41,022 nt of DNA. Source: Phycisphaerales bacterium UBA2396 (GTDB taxonomy: Bacteria; Planctomycetota; Phycisphaerae; Phycisphaerales; UBA1924). The translations under genes and the position numbers were made by a program. Location: the NCBI GenBank assembly GCA_002343325.1, contig DDSG01000076.1, positions 1 to 41,022 on the forward strand, given 5' to 3'. Shown in pieces: positions 14,309 through 24,606 of this stretch (its first letter is position 1; the number at the start of each line of letters is the position of its first letter). A model generated the notes under the pieces. It was not told where the DNA came from. It searched no databases and was given only the letters and a program-made list of their open reading frames with translations.

Positions 14309-15555
14309 GCCGCCAGCTCGTCGGCACGGTTGAGCATCCGCCGGCAGACCGCGTGCAGGTCGAACTCGCCCGCGGTGCGCGGGAAGAAATTGTCGTGCAG
14401 CACGGGCTGTCCCTCGGCCTCGGCGATCAGCAGGCCTTCCCGCTCCGCCAGGTCGAGCCGCTCCCCGGGCTCGCCGCGAGGATCGAGCCGTTCGATCACC
14501 TGCACCAGCGGTCGGCACGGATCGGCGGGCTTCCAGCTCACCACGGCGGCCATCCGCCCGTCCGACAGCCTCACCAGCGACCCGGGCGGGTACGCCGGCA
14601 CGACGTTGATCAGCGCGACCTCGACCAGCGGATCGAGCGCCCCGGCGAAGTGCCGCGTGCGAAGCCGCTGCAGCGCACTGACCGCCGGCGCAGGCGCGGG
14701 GCCGGCAGCGCCCGGGCCGTAGCGCAACCGGTCGAAGAGATCAGCGCCAGCAACGATGCGGGCGAAAATGTGGACATCATGCCCGCCGACACGATGACGA
14801 CCCGACGCGGACTCACGCTCCGGGAACCCCGTGCCATCGAAACGCTGGTGGTGATTGAGCACGATGGACGCGACGACGGGGTCGGCATGGTCCTTGATCG
14901 CATCGAACCCGAGACGAACATGCTCCCGGAACGACGGATCGCTCTCGTCGCCCGTGGCCTCCCATCGCTCACGCACCGCCGGATCGAGCCTGAGCATCCC
15001 GACATCGTGGAGCATCGCGCCCATGCCCAGATCCGCGAGCCCACGCGCCCGCCCGACCGGCATCCGCTTTCGCTCCAGCGAGATGTAGAAGTCGAGCTTC
15101 AGGCCGATCAGCAGGCTGATCATGCAGACATTGCACGCGTGTCTTGATTCCGGCCCGCCCGTGGACACAAGCTCCTCAAGAAAGCCCGCCGCGTCCGGGT
15201 TGTTGGCCAGCGCAGCAAGCAACCCCGTGACCGCGTCCCGATACGCGGGATAGTCCAAACGAACGTGCCCGCCCCGGGCCAGGTGGTCCATCGCCGATTC
15301 GATGCGCCCGGCGAGCGTGCCCGCCGCCTCTCGCATCTCCGCCCCGATATGGGCCGCCAGATCGTGCAGACCCGGATAACGGATCCAGACATCGCGCACG
15401 CACAGCTCCTCAAGGCGATCGATCGTGCGCACATCCAGCGAGAATCCCTCCCGCAGCAGCACCGCCCCAGCGCGACGCGGGTGGTGCAACACCTGCGCGA
15501 GCACCATGCCGGGCCTGGCGAGCTTGACGGGTACGCGGAGCATCAGCTCCACCAT
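14305..15555 (-). CDS. HD-GYP-type protein with divergent active-site motifs
   Basis: 416 residues. Residues about 130-290 resemble an HD-GYP domain, the class that degrades c-di-GMP: His139 (SRHACNVC), HD at 183-184 (MLHDVGMLRLD), HH at 235-236 with NHHQRFDGTGFP, and ARIVAGADLFDRL. In canonical enzymes the HD motif reads HDIGK and the GYP motif HHE-DGSGYP. Here the lysine of HDxGK is Met and GYP reads GFP. The ATG start at 15555 has GGGAG 8 nt upstream. The N-terminal 100 residues carry the VPVKLARPGMVLAQ motif common in HD-GYP proteins. It is the last gene of the long minus-strand run. Confidence 0.78.
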   Translation of the reverse strand: MVELMLRVPVKLARPGMVLAQVLHHPRRAGAVLLREGFSLDVRTIDRLEELCVRDVWIRYPGLHDLAAHIGAEMREAAGTLAGRIESAMDHLARGGHVRLDYPAYRDAVTGLLAALANNPDAAGFLEELVSTGGPESRHACNVCMISLLIGLKLDFYISLERKRMPVGRARGLADLGMGAMLHDVGMLRLDPAVRERWEATGDESDPSFREHVRLGFDAIKDHADPVVASIVLNHHQRFDGTGFPERESASGRHRVGGHDVHIFARIVAGADLFDRLRYGPGAAGPAPAPAVSALQRLRTRHFAGALDPLVEVALINVVPAYPPGSLVRLSDGRMAAVVSWKPADPCRPLVQVIERLDPRGEPGERLDLAEREGLLIAEAEGQPVLHDNFFPRTAGEFDLHAVCRRMLNRADELAA

Positions 15556-15607
15556 CCGATTCTCCCGCACCTCGAGCAACCAAAGCCCCGCGAAGCCGGA
15601 AGTGGTG

Positions 15608-16606
15608 TCAGTTCTCGGGCCCACCCTTCGGCAGAATCCGAAACTCCTTCGGCACCCGCGGCCGAAAAATGAGCACTGTTCGGATCCGCGCCGGCACCTC
15701 TTCCGTCGCGTCCGAGAGCAGCCGCTCCCCGAGCGACCGGATCGCGGGCGGAATCGGCCCGGCCGCCGGAAACTCAACCCGCGTCACCGTGGGCACCGCC
15801 GACCCCTCGGCCGCGCCGTCCCCCCCGGTGGCTTCTGCGGGCGGGAGCATCTCGCTGGTGGGCTCCAACGGCGAGATCACGATCGGCTCGGGCTCGGGCG
15901 GGGGTGACATCCGCGACCACTCCGCCCCGATGGCCTCGGGAACCACGATGAGCGCGACACCCGGCTCAAGCTGCAGTTCAACCCCCAGCGACGCCAGAAT
16001 CTGCCCCTGCGCCTCCGGCGGTCGCAGCCCTCTCGGTGCCACCGCATCCTGAAGCGCCGTCGTGGGCTCGGGCGGATCCTCGATCTGTGGCACCAGATCG
16101 AGCCGCATCATCGCGACGGTTTGCCCCTCACTCGACGTCGGACCGGGCGATGGAAACGCCCGTCCGAGCAGGCGCGGCGTGCCCGGTGAAAGGCTCAGCA
16201 CGCCGTCATACAGACGCACCCGCTCGGCACCCTGCACGGGTGCCGAGGCCGACAACACGGACCACTGCCACGACGCCGCGACCATGCGATCGATCGAAAA
16301 TGCCCGGGCCCGCATGGCGACCTGAATCTCGTCCAGCCTGTCCTCGGGCACCAGCACCAACCGAAGCCCGGACCCTTCCAGACGTGCCGCCCATGAAGGC
16401 CGGGCTTCCGCGTCGGCCTCGTACGCCGCGAGTGCAGAGCCGACCAGTGAGCCGGAGGGGTCGGTCACAGTCCACTGGGAAACCAGCACCCCGAGCAGCG
16501 CGGCACCACCCGAAGTCGTTGAGCCATCGATGGTGTTCTGGCCATCGCCGCCGCACCCCGCGGTCAGCAGCGACACGAACCCAAGAATGACGCCCGCTCG
16601 ACGCAT
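15608..16606 (-). CDS. Putative lipoprotein of unknown function
   Basis: 332 residues. The N-terminus is a lipoprotein signal: RRAGVILGFVSLLTAGC, lipobox LTAGC with Cys19. The mature part shows no recognised domain; a Pro/Glu-rich linker lies around residues 230-270 (SPPPEPEPIVISPLEP). The C-terminus is basic and hydrophobic (VLIFRPRVPKEFRILP). ATG 16606 was chosen over GTG 16612 because GGAG sits 9 nt before it. It lies 52 nt upstream of the HD-GYP gene and 33 nt downstream of the LOG gene, consistent with co-transcription. Confidence 0.75.
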   Translation of the reverse strand: MRRAGVILGFVSLLTAGCGGDGQNTIDGSTTSGGAALLGVLVSQWTVTDPSGSLVGSALAAYEADAEARPSWAARLEGSGLRLVLVPEDRLDEIQVAMRARAFSIDRMVAASWQWSVLSASAPVQGAERVRLYDGVLSLSPGTPRLLGRAFPSPGPTSSEGQTVAMMRLDLVPQIEDPPEPTTALQDAVAPRGLRPPEAQGQILASLGVELQLEPGVALIVVPEAIGAEWSRMSPPPEPEPIVISPLEPTSEMLPPAEATGGDGAAEGSAVPTVTRVEFPAAGPIPPAIRSLGERLLSDATEEVPARIRTVLIFRPRVPKEFRILPKGGPEN

Positions 16607-16639
16607 GCGCACGCGCTCCGTCAGTTGGCCCGTGCCCGA

Positions 16640-17761
16640 TCAGCCCACATCAAAGGAGTTGATCCGATCGATCAACCTGCGGATCATCCCGAACTTCGAC
16701 CTCGTGTGCGTGAACGCCAGTCGCGGCAGATCAAGGTAATCCGTCTCGACCTCGTAGGGTCCGCGCTGCACGATCTGGCCGACCTTGACCAACGAGCGGA
16801 ACTCGTCGTTGAGCGCCGCAACGTCGGCCTCCTTCAGCGGAGACTTGAGCCGGATCACCAGGTCGTCCTTCACGTACCTCGACGAGTGATAGATCCGATA
16901 GAACTGCTGAATGTGCCGCACAGCCTCCTCGGGCGTCGCACAGAGCTTGTAGATGCCCGTGTCCTCCGCGCTGATCCAACCGCACCTGAGCAGCTCGGAC
17001 CGCACCCACTGGTCGAACGACTTCCAGAAGGTTCCGCCCTCCCCCTCCAGACAGACGATCGGAATCATCTGGCTCTTGCCCGTCTGCACGAGCGTCAGCG
17101 TCTCGAACACCTCGTCGAACGTGCCGAACCCGCCCGGGAACAGCGCGACCGCCTCGGCCTGCGACAGGAACATGAGCTTGCGCGTGAAGAAATAGCGGAA
17201 GTGGATCAGCTTCTCGTCGCCCGCGATCACCGTGTTCGCGTTCGTCTCAAAGGGCAGCTTGATCGCCACACCGATCGACGCCGCACGCCCGGGCCCGACG
17301 TGCCCGGCCTTCATGATCCCGTTGCCCGCGCCCGTGATCGACATCCACCCGCGCTCGGCCATCAGCTTCGAGAACTCCACGCACGCCGCGAAGTCCGGAT
17401 GATCCTCGGGCGTCCTCGCCGATCCAAAAATCGTGACCTTGTGCGGGTCCTGGTACTTCGCGAAAATCCGGTACGCGTACCGCATCTCCTTCACCGCGGC
17501 CGTGATCAGCTTCAGCTCGCCAGTGTTCCGCCCATCCGAGATCAACTTCAGCGACGTCACCAGCAAGTCCCTCACCAGCCGAGTCTCCGGCCCGTCGGGC
17601 CTCGCGTTGACCGTCGCGAGCATCTGATCGAGCAGGGGCGTCAGCCGCGGATCCTCCGCCGCGCGACGGTCTCGGGCACGCAGTTCGCCCGCGGACTCCA
17701 CAAGCCCCGTCAGTTCAACGTTGAGATGGTTGTTGTCGGCCGGCAATCGACTCTCCTTCAC
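16640..17761 (-). CDS. LOG-family (TIGR00730-like) protein
   Basis: 373 residues with the Rossmann-like LOG fold once annotated as lysine decarboxylase. Members are nucleoside 5'-monophosphate phosphoribohydrolases. Motifs: VTIFGSARTPEDHPDF at the start of the domain, ITGAGNGIMKAGHVG, and the catalytic PGGFGTFDE. About 120 residues precede the domain, longer than short LOG enzymes and typical of the larger bacterial subgroup. Start: GTG 17761 gives the longest frame, but TTG 17746 has AAGGAG 7 nt upstream and may be the true one. TAGTCT at about 17774-17779 could be a promoter. It lies 17 nt behind the AsmA-like gene. Confidence 0.85.
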   Translation of the reverse strand: MKESRLPADNNHLNVELTGLVESAGELRARDRRAAEDPRLTPLLDQMLATVNARPDGPETRLVRDLLVTSLKLISDGRNTGELKLITAAVKEMRYAYRIFAKYQDPHKVTIFGSARTPEDHPDFAACVEFSKLMAERGWMSITGAGNGIMKAGHVGPGRAASIGVAIKLPFETNANTVIAGDEKLIHFRYFFTRKLMFLSQAEAVALFPGGFGTFDEVFETLTLVQTGKSQMIPIVCLEGEGGTFWKSFDQWVRSELLRCGWISAEDTGIYKLCATPEEAVRHIQQFYRIYHSSRYVKDDLVIRLKSPLKEADVAALNDEFRSLVKVGQIVQRGPYEVETDYLDLPRLAFTHTRSKFGMIRRLIDRINSFDVG

Positions 17762-17778
17762 TCACTTCCGCCTTCAGA

Positions 17779-20700
17779 CTATCGCCGCTGATTCTTGGCG
17801 GGCTGCGCCTCCGAGGGGTCGCTGGGCCGGGTGGGGGCACGGGCGCCCCCTCGGCCGCGATCGACCCCGGCCGGACTTTGCTTCTCCAGCTCCTGCATGA
17901 TCCGTTCCTGGTCCGTTGCGTCGCGGAAAAGCTCCCCGATCACCTGCCTCGCCGATCGGAACTGCTCGAGCGACACCTGCGGCTGCTTCGCCGTCCCGCG
18001 AACACGGGTCGTCACGATCTCATTGCGAACACCTTCCAGCAACCCCGTCAGCACGGGCACACGCTTCGCCGCTCGCGAGTTGAACACCAGATCAAGCGAC
18101 AGGTCGGGCCACTTGATCGTCCCAAACCCGCGAAGCTCGATGCTCGGCGAGAACACGCTCACGCGCTCGACTCCCACCACGCCGCCCCGCACAAAGAAAC
18201 TCGCCGTTGCCGCGTCGATCACCTCGCCCGTCGGAATCTGCAGATTGGAAACCTGGATCATGGGCAACAGCAGCGGCAGACTCAGCACTTCGCCTCCGCC
18301 CGCCTGGATCGACCCCTGGCCACGCCTCGAACCGGCATCCCCCGTGATCCCTCCGAGCGTCACGCCGCCGTCGATCAACGCGGATCGCCCGCCCTGCGGT
18401 TTCTCCGATGACGAACCCACATCGCCCAGCACACCCTCGAGGCCCACCCGCGAAAGACTGACCGTCGTCGTGAACCGCTTGGGACCATCGGGGTTCGTCG
18501 CATCGACCGGGCTCAGCTCTGCCTGCCCCGTGATCCGCCCGCCGTGGCAATCCGCCGAGATATGCGGCACGACCACCTCGCCCGCCCGCGTGGTCGAGGC
18601 CGCCAGCACCTCCGCTCGCGTCACCAACACACCCGCAGCCTTGGCACTCTCCAGCGACCCCCTCACCGAGAACTCTGCGGGCGAACCTGGCACCACACGG
18701 GCCGAGTACGACAAGGCGCCCGAGGCGTCCGACACCACCACGCCGACATCCGCCCCGCCCCCCGCGAACTCGGTCACGCCGCGCACTTCCACCGTCGGCT
18801 CGACAGCACCATCCGCGGCGGGCCACGCCATGGACACTTCCACCCCGCGGAAGCGAACCTCCCCACTCGCCTCGACCGACAAATCTGCCGCCATCGTGCG
18901 CACCGTCTCGGGCATCAGCGCTCGCAGCGAGCCCGGCAGGCCCTTGCTCTCCGCATCGATCCGCAGATTCAGCACCGTGGCTCCGGAGGCCAACGCATCC
19001 CATCCGCCCGACAACGCCAGCGACCACTCGTCGTGCCCGAGTCGGACATCCCGCAGTTCCCCGCCGACCTCGGTGAACGTCACCTGCCCCTCCGCCCGCG
19101 GACACTCGACATCAACACCGCCACTGTGGACAGACAAGGACCGGGGCGTGAGCCGTCCGCGCACACGCCAGGGCGAGTCCGCGCGATCCCTCCCCAGATC
19201 GATCGACACGTCGAACTCGCCCCGCGGATTCCGCTCCGCGTAGAACGCGGGGAAGCGATCGCCGAGCCTGTCCTCCACGACCGCTCGCGTCAACGCGGAC
19301 TCGAACCTCCCGCCATCAACCGCGATCCGCAGGTCGGCGGTGTCCGGCTCTTCCGACTCTCCGATGCCCAGCCGGCCGTCGATCGACAGCCTGCCGAGTG
19401 GGCGGCCCGTGTCAGCCTCGGCAATGTCGGCGGCGACCTGTTCGAATCGCACCGACGCGCCGTCCTTCGTGCGGAAGCGGATCGCCCCGTCGACCGGCCC
19501 GGCCTTGACCCGCACGGGGGCCGGGCCCGCCTTCTCCGGGCGATACGCGAATTCGATCCCGCGCGGACTTGTGAGCGTCACGTCAACATCGGTCTCATCA
19601 TCCCCCTCACCCTCCAACCTCGCCTCGACATCCGCCGGGCCCGATGGCTCGTACCGCTCTCGCACCGCAGCGACCGCACGGGCAGCCCGAGGCGAGAAGA
19701 CCCGGATGATCTCTTCCACCGCGACCGATGACTCCAGATCATCGACCAACACACGCGACTCGTAACGCGTGGGCGAGAACTCCACCTTGGTGTCCACGCT
19801 CAGCAAGCCCGCGTCTGCGCCGGCGCGATCCACCACGTTCCCGACAAGGTTGAGCTTCAGCCGATCGTCATCAACCGTGATCGTCCCGCCGATTTCGCGT
19901 AGCCCGGCCTCGCCGCCCTCGACGGGTGAGCACGCCGCCTGCGCCAGGGACACCGTCGCCCGAAACGCCGCCTGCCCATCCGGGGTGTCTCCGATCCACA
20001 CCTCGGCGTCGCCCAGCGCATCGAGCCGAAGATCCCGCAGCACGCTCCCGAGCGTTCGACGGTCATCCCTCTCGCCACCCAGCGCACGATCCTTCGCCGG
20101 AATCGCGTTGATCAGCAGGTCGTCGAGCGGCACGCCCCTCGCCGTGATCGTCACGTCCGCGCCATTCCCCCCGGTCGACGGGCCCGAGCTGCTGAAGTCC
20201 GCGGTCGCTCGAACCGTCGCCTCGCCCCCACGGACCGCGCCGAACCGACCGTCCTCGAGCCGCAACGCGTCGTCGTCGACGTGAAGACGCACATCGCGCG
20301 CCAGCACAGGCAGCGGAAACCGCTTGGGAACCAGGCCCGCCGCCGGAATATCGATGGTAATGTCCTGCGTCCAGGGCATGTCCTTCCCGAACGCCGTCTC
20401 AAGCCTCAACAGCGCCCGCCCGCGCCCACCGAGCTCAAAGACCGGCACCGTTGCCCGAGTCTTCGCTCGCTCCCACTCCTCTTCCGCTTCGTTCAGGTGC
20501 TCCTTCGACGCCTCGCTCCCATCCGCACGCTGACGCGCCTCATCGAGCGCATCCTGCGCCGCCGCCAGCTCACGGACCCTGGTCGCCCGGTCCTCGGGCG
20601 TCACGATCAGCCCCGCAGCCAGAAGCTCCTGGTACCGCTCACGGTTGAACAACGCATCGATCACCCCACGCCGACGCTCGCCCAGCCCCCGCTCCAGCAT

Positions 20701-22158
20701 CTCGTCGACCGGGATGTCCTTCACCTCGATCTCCAGCGAGACCGCGGCCTCGTCCGTCAGCGGGCTGATCGTGCCCTTGGCATCAATCGTCGCGCCATTC
20801 ACCGCCCGACCATTCAGACGCACGATCCGCAGCGTCGTGTCATCGAACTCGATCCGCCCCTCCATCTGCCGGAACTGATACGGGAACCGGATGAACGACG
20901 CCACCCCGTCGCGCAGATCGATCGCCCCCGCAACCGAAGGCTGCCCATCACCCGCCCCACGACTCACCACCACCCGTGAATCAACCACCCCAGTCGGATT
21001 GGAGAACATCCGAAGTCGCTTGTGCACGGCCGGCGGAAGAAAGGGCCCGAGCCTCGGCCTCTCCTGCAGCAGGAAGCCCTTCGATTCGAGCACCGCCTCG
21101 AACGGCGAATCCGGCGTCAGCCCCCGATACTCCAGCGTCACCACGTACGGCAGGTCCTCGAGCCGACCATCCAGCGCCGCCGACAGCGTTCCACCCTGGA
21201 GCGTGATCGCACCGGTCACACCCGTCATCCGCGGGAACGTGGCCCCCCCACTCCCCTCGGCCGCCAGATCCCGGAAAGGCAGCGTCACCGCCACGCCTCG
21301 CAACTGAAGCGTCGCCGTCATCTCTCGCAGCGGGTCCGCGGTCCCGGGCGAAGGAAACCGATAGTCAAATGTCGCGCGGGTGACTTCGCCCTTCAGATCA
21401 AGCCTCGTGAACAACGCCCGGGATGACGTCGGCACCGACTCGCCCGCAAGCCCGGAAATGTCGAGCCCGACCAGCTCCGCATGCACCCCTGCTCGATCAA
21501 TCCGCCCGACAATCGACATCACCGACGTCGAGCCCTCCGGCGGCGCTTCCTGCGTCAACTCAAACGTGTACCGATCACCCACCGCGTCCGGCAGCACCCG
21601 CCCCGAAACCTCCGCCCGACGCAGCATCGTCCACGCGCCACCCTCCCCATGCTCACCAACCTCGATCCCAGCACGCACAATCTCCACCATCGGCACCCTG
21701 ACGCCGCCCCCTCCTCCTCCCACAAACCGAAACGGCGGCACGTTCATCGTGCTGTCCACCGACGACTGGCTCACCCTCACCACCACCCCGTCCGCAACAA
21801 CCGACTCGATCGCGGGCCCCCCCGCCGCCGTCACATCCCACCACGGCACCCTCACCACCAGCGACCCGACACGCACAAACTCGTCCGCCTCTCCCTTCAA
21901 AACTCCCGTACGGATCACCGCCCCGCGGATCGTCACCAAGCCATCAAGCCCGAGCGTCACCGACCTCGCCTCCACCGGCACGCCCAGACGCGACGACACG
22001 ATCCCCGTCAGCACCCACCTCGTCACCGCAGACCGCGTCACCACGAAAAACAGCACCACCGGCAGCAGCACAAGCACCACAAGCCACACCACCGCCGGTC
22101 TGCGAAGAACTCGGCGGACGCCCGTCGCTGCAACGCGGCCTTTCGGGTCGCTCGTCAC
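17779..22158 (-). CDS. Giant AsmA/DUF3971-like envelope protein
   Basis: 1459 residues with one N-terminal membrane helix (about residues 21-44: VVWLVVLVLLPVVLFFVV) and a long extracytoplasmic part rich in beta structure. The C-terminal quarter (SLPLLLPMIQVSNLQIPTGE ... ELRGFGTIKWPDLSLDLVFN) is like the AsmA-like C-terminal domain of bridge-like lipid-transport proteins such as AsmA/TamB/YhdP. Those move phospholipids between membranes in Gram-negative bacteria; the role here is inference. A charged, helical stretch around residues 525-575 may be a coiled coil. The end is a disordered Arg/Pro-rich tail. The start is GTG 22158, 6 nt behind TAAAGT and without a Shine-Dalgarno. Confidence 0.8.
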   Translation of the reverse strand: MTSDPKGRVAATGVRRVLRRPAVVWLVVLVLLPVVLFFVVTRSAVTRWVLTGIVSSRLGVPVEARSVTLGLDGLVTIRGAVIRTGVLKGEADEFVRVGSLVVRVPWWDVTAAGGPAIESVVADGVVVRVSQSSVDSTMNVPPFRFVGGGGGGVRVPMVEIVRAGIEVGEHGEGGAWTMLRRAEVSGRVLPDAVGDRYTFELTQEAPPEGSTSVMSIVGRIDRAGVHAELVGLDISGLAGESVPTSSRALFTRLDLKGEVTRATFDYRFPSPGTADPLREMTATLQLRGVAVTLPFRDLAAEGSGGATFPRMTGVTGAITLQGGTLSAALDGRLEDLPYVVTLEYRGLTPDSPFEAVLESKGFLLQERPRLGPFLPPAVHKRLRMFSNPTGVVDSRVVVSRGAGDGQPSVAGAIDLRDGVASFIRFPYQFRQMEGRIEFDDTTLRIVRLNGRAVNGATIDAKGTISPLTDEAAVSLEIEVKDIPVDEMLERGLGERRRGVIDALFNRERYQELLAAGLIVTPEDRATRVRELAAAQDALDEARQRADGSEASKEHLNEAEEEWERAKTRATVPVFELGGRGRALLRLETAFGKDMPWTQDITIDIPAAGLVPKRFPLPVLARDVRLHVDDDALRLEDGRFGAVRGGEATVRATADFSSSGPSTGGNGADVTITARGVPLDDLLINAIPAKDRALGGERDDRRTLGSVLRDLRLDALGDAEVWIGDTPDGQAAFRATVSLAQAACSPVEGGEAGLREIGGTITVDDDRLKLNLVGNVVDRAGADAGLLSVDTKVEFSPTRYESRVLVDDLESSVAVEEIIRVFSPRAARAVAAVRERYEPSGPADVEARLEGEGDDETDVDVTLTSPRGIEFAYRPEKAGPAPVRVKAGPVDGAIRFRTKDGASVRFEQVAADIAEADTGRPLGRLSIDGRLGIGESEEPDTADLRIAVDGGRFESALTRAVVEDRLGDRFPAFYAERNPRGEFDVSIDLGRDRADSPWRVRGRLTPRSLSVHSGGVDVECPRAEGQVTFTEVGGELRDVRLGHDEWSLALSGGWDALASGATVLNLRIDAESKGLPGSLRALMPETVRTMAADLSVEASGEVRFRGVEVSMAWPAADGAVEPTVEVRGVTEFAGGGADVGVVVSDASGALSYSARVVPGSPAEFSVRGSLESAKAAGVLVTRAEVLAASTTRAGEVVVPHISADCHGGRITGQAELSPVDATNPDGPKRFTTTVSLSRVGLEGVLGDVGSSSEKPQGGRSALIDGGVTLGGITGDAGSRRGQGSIQAGGGEVLSLPLLLPMIQVSNLQIPTGEVIDAATASFFVRGGVVGVERVSVFSPSIELRGFGTIKWPDLSLDLVFNSRAAKRVPVLTGLLEGVRNEIVTTRVRGTAKQPQVSLEQFRSARQVIGELFRDATDQERIMQELEKQSPAGVDRGRGGARAPTRPSDPSEAQPAKNQRR

Positions 22159-22167
22159 GGCTTTACT

Positions 22168-23118
<951 letters not shown>

Positions 23119-23224
23119 CGGTGCCTCCTTGCCGCTCCACGCCCGTCGACATCCCACGACTGCAACATACCATGCCGCGCCCGCCTCGGATCCCCGTATT
23201 CACGGGAACCACGGAATCCCATCC

Positions 23225-23262
23225 TTCAAAAACGACAAGCCCCCCGACAGTGCCGGGGGGCC
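23225..23262 (-). terminator. Rho-independent terminator of tRNA-Leu
   Basis: On the minus strand: an 8-bp perfect stem GCCCCCCG/CGGGGGGC (23239-23246 and 23254-23261, 7-nt loop) followed by TTGTCGTTTTT. It lies 9 nt behind the tRNA 3' end and separates it from the prepilin gene. Confidence 0.85.
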
Positions 23263-23270
23263 TCGCCAAG

Positions 23271-23354
23271 TGCCCAGGAGAGGATTTGAACCTCCATGCC
23301 CTTGCGGGCGCTACCACCTCAAGGTAGTGCGTCTGCCAATTTCGCCACCTGGGC
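23271..23354 (-). tRNA. tRNA-Leu (anticodon GAG)
   Basis: 84 nt. The acceptor stem GCCCAGG pairs with CCTGGGC, discriminator A. The D-arm is GGCGAAATTGGCAGACGC, the anticodon stem CTACC/GGTAG encloses TTGAGGT with anticodon GAG (leucine, CUC/CUU). A long class II variable arm and the T-arm with GGTTCAAATCC follow. The CCA end is not encoded (CTT follows), so it must be added after transcription. Confidence 0.96.
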
Positions 23355-23359
23355 GTTGT

Positions 23360-23377
23360 CGCCGAGTTCCCTCGGCG
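23360..23377. repeat. Leader hairpin upstream of tRNA-Leu
   Basis: CGCCGAG-TTCC-CTCGGCG, a 7-bp perfect stem with a 4-nt loop, 5 nt before the mature tRNA 5' end. Farther upstream TATGCT on the minus strand (23385-23390) could be the tRNA -10. It could help 5' processing. Confidence 0.45.
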
Positions 23378-23514
23378 GGGGAGAAGCATAGCCCGCGCGC
23401 GCGCCTTTTCCTCCCCCTGCCTCCGCCGCCCCGCACCGATCGCCGGTATCCTATCAAAATCCGATCGCTCGCTCCTTCCCCCGTTCTTTCGCATCCCCCA
23501 GGCCCACTGTGGAG

Positions 23515-23520
23515 TATCTT
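23515..23520 (+). promoter_or_regulatory. Candidate -10 of a leaderless promoter for the PepSY-type gene
   Basis: TATCTT lies 6 nt before the ATG at 23527. The only purine-rich stretch (GGAG, 12 nt away) is too far to serve as a ribosome site. Confidence 0.45.
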
Positions 23521-23526
23521 CGTCGC

Positions 23527-24078
23527 ATGCCCGCTGAACGCTCCGCACGCGTCTTCGTCAATCACTGGTCACGCCGACTTCACCGCTGGGCGACCGTCGC
23601 CACGGCCCTTCCCCTGCTCGTCGTTCTTCTCTCGGGAATCCTCCTTCAACTCAAAAAGGAGTTCACCTGGGTTCAGCCCCCCACCTTGAAGGGTTCCGCC
23701 CCGCTGATCGACCGCGAGGCGGGCGTGCCGCTCGACCGGGCACTCGCCGCCGCCATCGCCGTCCCTCAGGCATCCGTCCAAGGCTGGAAGGACATCGACC
23801 GCCTCGACATTCGCCCGGACCGAGGGCTCATCAAGCTCCAGGCCCGCAACGGCTGGGAAATCCAGGTCTGCATGGTCTCCGGCGACCTGCTCGGCTCGGC
23901 AATCAGGCGAAGCGACCTGATCGAGGCCCTGCACGACGGCTCGTGGTTCGGTTCGGTCGCCAAACTCGGCATCTTCCTCCCCAGCGCCCTGCTCGTGCTC
24001 GTGCTCTGGATCACCGGCGTCTGGCTCTGGTTCATGCCCTACGTCAACCGCTGGGCCCACAAGTCCCGCGCCGCCTGA
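23527..24078 (+). CDS. PepSY-associated transmembrane protein
   Basis: 183 residues with two membrane helices: residues about 20-41 (WATVATALPLLVVLLSGILL) and about 148-170 (FLPSALLVLVLWITGVWLWF). NHWSRRLHRW before helix 1 and the GVWLWFMPY ending are typical of PepSY-associated TM proteins, which relate to iron-uptake reductases. The loop of about 100 residues between the helices is extracytoplasmic. The histidines expected for heme or metal transfer are few (HRW, HDG), so no electron-transfer role can be claimed. The ATG at 23527 was chosen over 23509 on homology and promoter position. Confidence 0.8.
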   Translation: MPAERSARVFVNHWSRRLHRWATVATALPLLVVLLSGILLQLKKEFTWVQPPTLKGSAPLIDREAGVPLDRALAAAIAVPQASVQGWKDIDRLDIRPDRGLIKLQARNGWEIQVCMVSGDLLGSAIRRSDLIEALHDGSWFGSVAKLGIFLPSALLVLVLWITGVWLWFMPYVNRWAHKSRAA

Positions 24079-24150
24079 ACCGCTGAACAGGCCGTTTCCC
24101 CACGCCCGACGCCTACCCTCCGCGTACCACGCGAGAGGATCGCTTTCACC

Positions 24151-24606
24151 ATGACCACCTGGACCAACATCCTTCGAAGCATCGCGGATCACGCCTCCAC
24201 GCTTGGTCTCTTCGGCGAGGTCTCGATCCACAACGACCGCCTCGACTGCCGCGCCAAAGACGCCGACGTTCCCGCCTACTTCCGCATCGACCTCCAGAAG
24301 GGCGTCGTGTGCGTTTCGCTCGTCACGCCCGACCGCTGGCTGAGCCAGTCCATCGAGCAAGACCTCGTCCACACCGGCGACAAAATGTCCGACCTGCTCG
24401 ACGAGGAACTCGCCGACCTCGGACACACCTCCACCACCCCCACCATCGAACACTTCCGCTCCGACGACAAGCTCTACACCTTTGTCTCCCGGCTTGGCTT
24501 CGGCGCAGATCAGGCCGCCGCCCGAAAGGACGAACTCATCCGCGTCCTCCTCGCCTACCACGCCGTCTTCACGCCCCTGGGAGACATGGAAGGCGGCGAC
24601 GAGTGA
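24151..24606 (+). CDS. Small conserved-looking protein of unknown function, coupled to a GT4 gene
   Basis: A 151-residue soluble acidic protein that I do not recognise. It begins MTTWTNILRSIADHA and alternates predicted strands and helices. The layout (a strand-rich middle, then YTFVSRLGFG and a C-terminal helix) vaguely recalls YbjN or CesT-like chaperone folds, but no motif settles this. A GAGAGGA ribosome site lies 12-18 nt upstream. Its TGA stop overlaps the GTG start of the glycosyltransferase (GTGA), so the two are translationally coupled and probably work together. Confidence 0.65.
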   Translation: MTTWTNILRSIADHASTLGLFGEVSIHNDRLDCRAKDADVPAYFRIDLQKGVVCVSLVTPDRWLSQSIEQDLVHTGDKMSDLLDEELADLGHTSTTPTIEHFRSDDKLYTFVSRLGFGADQAAARKDELIRVLLAYHAVFTPLGDMEGGDE

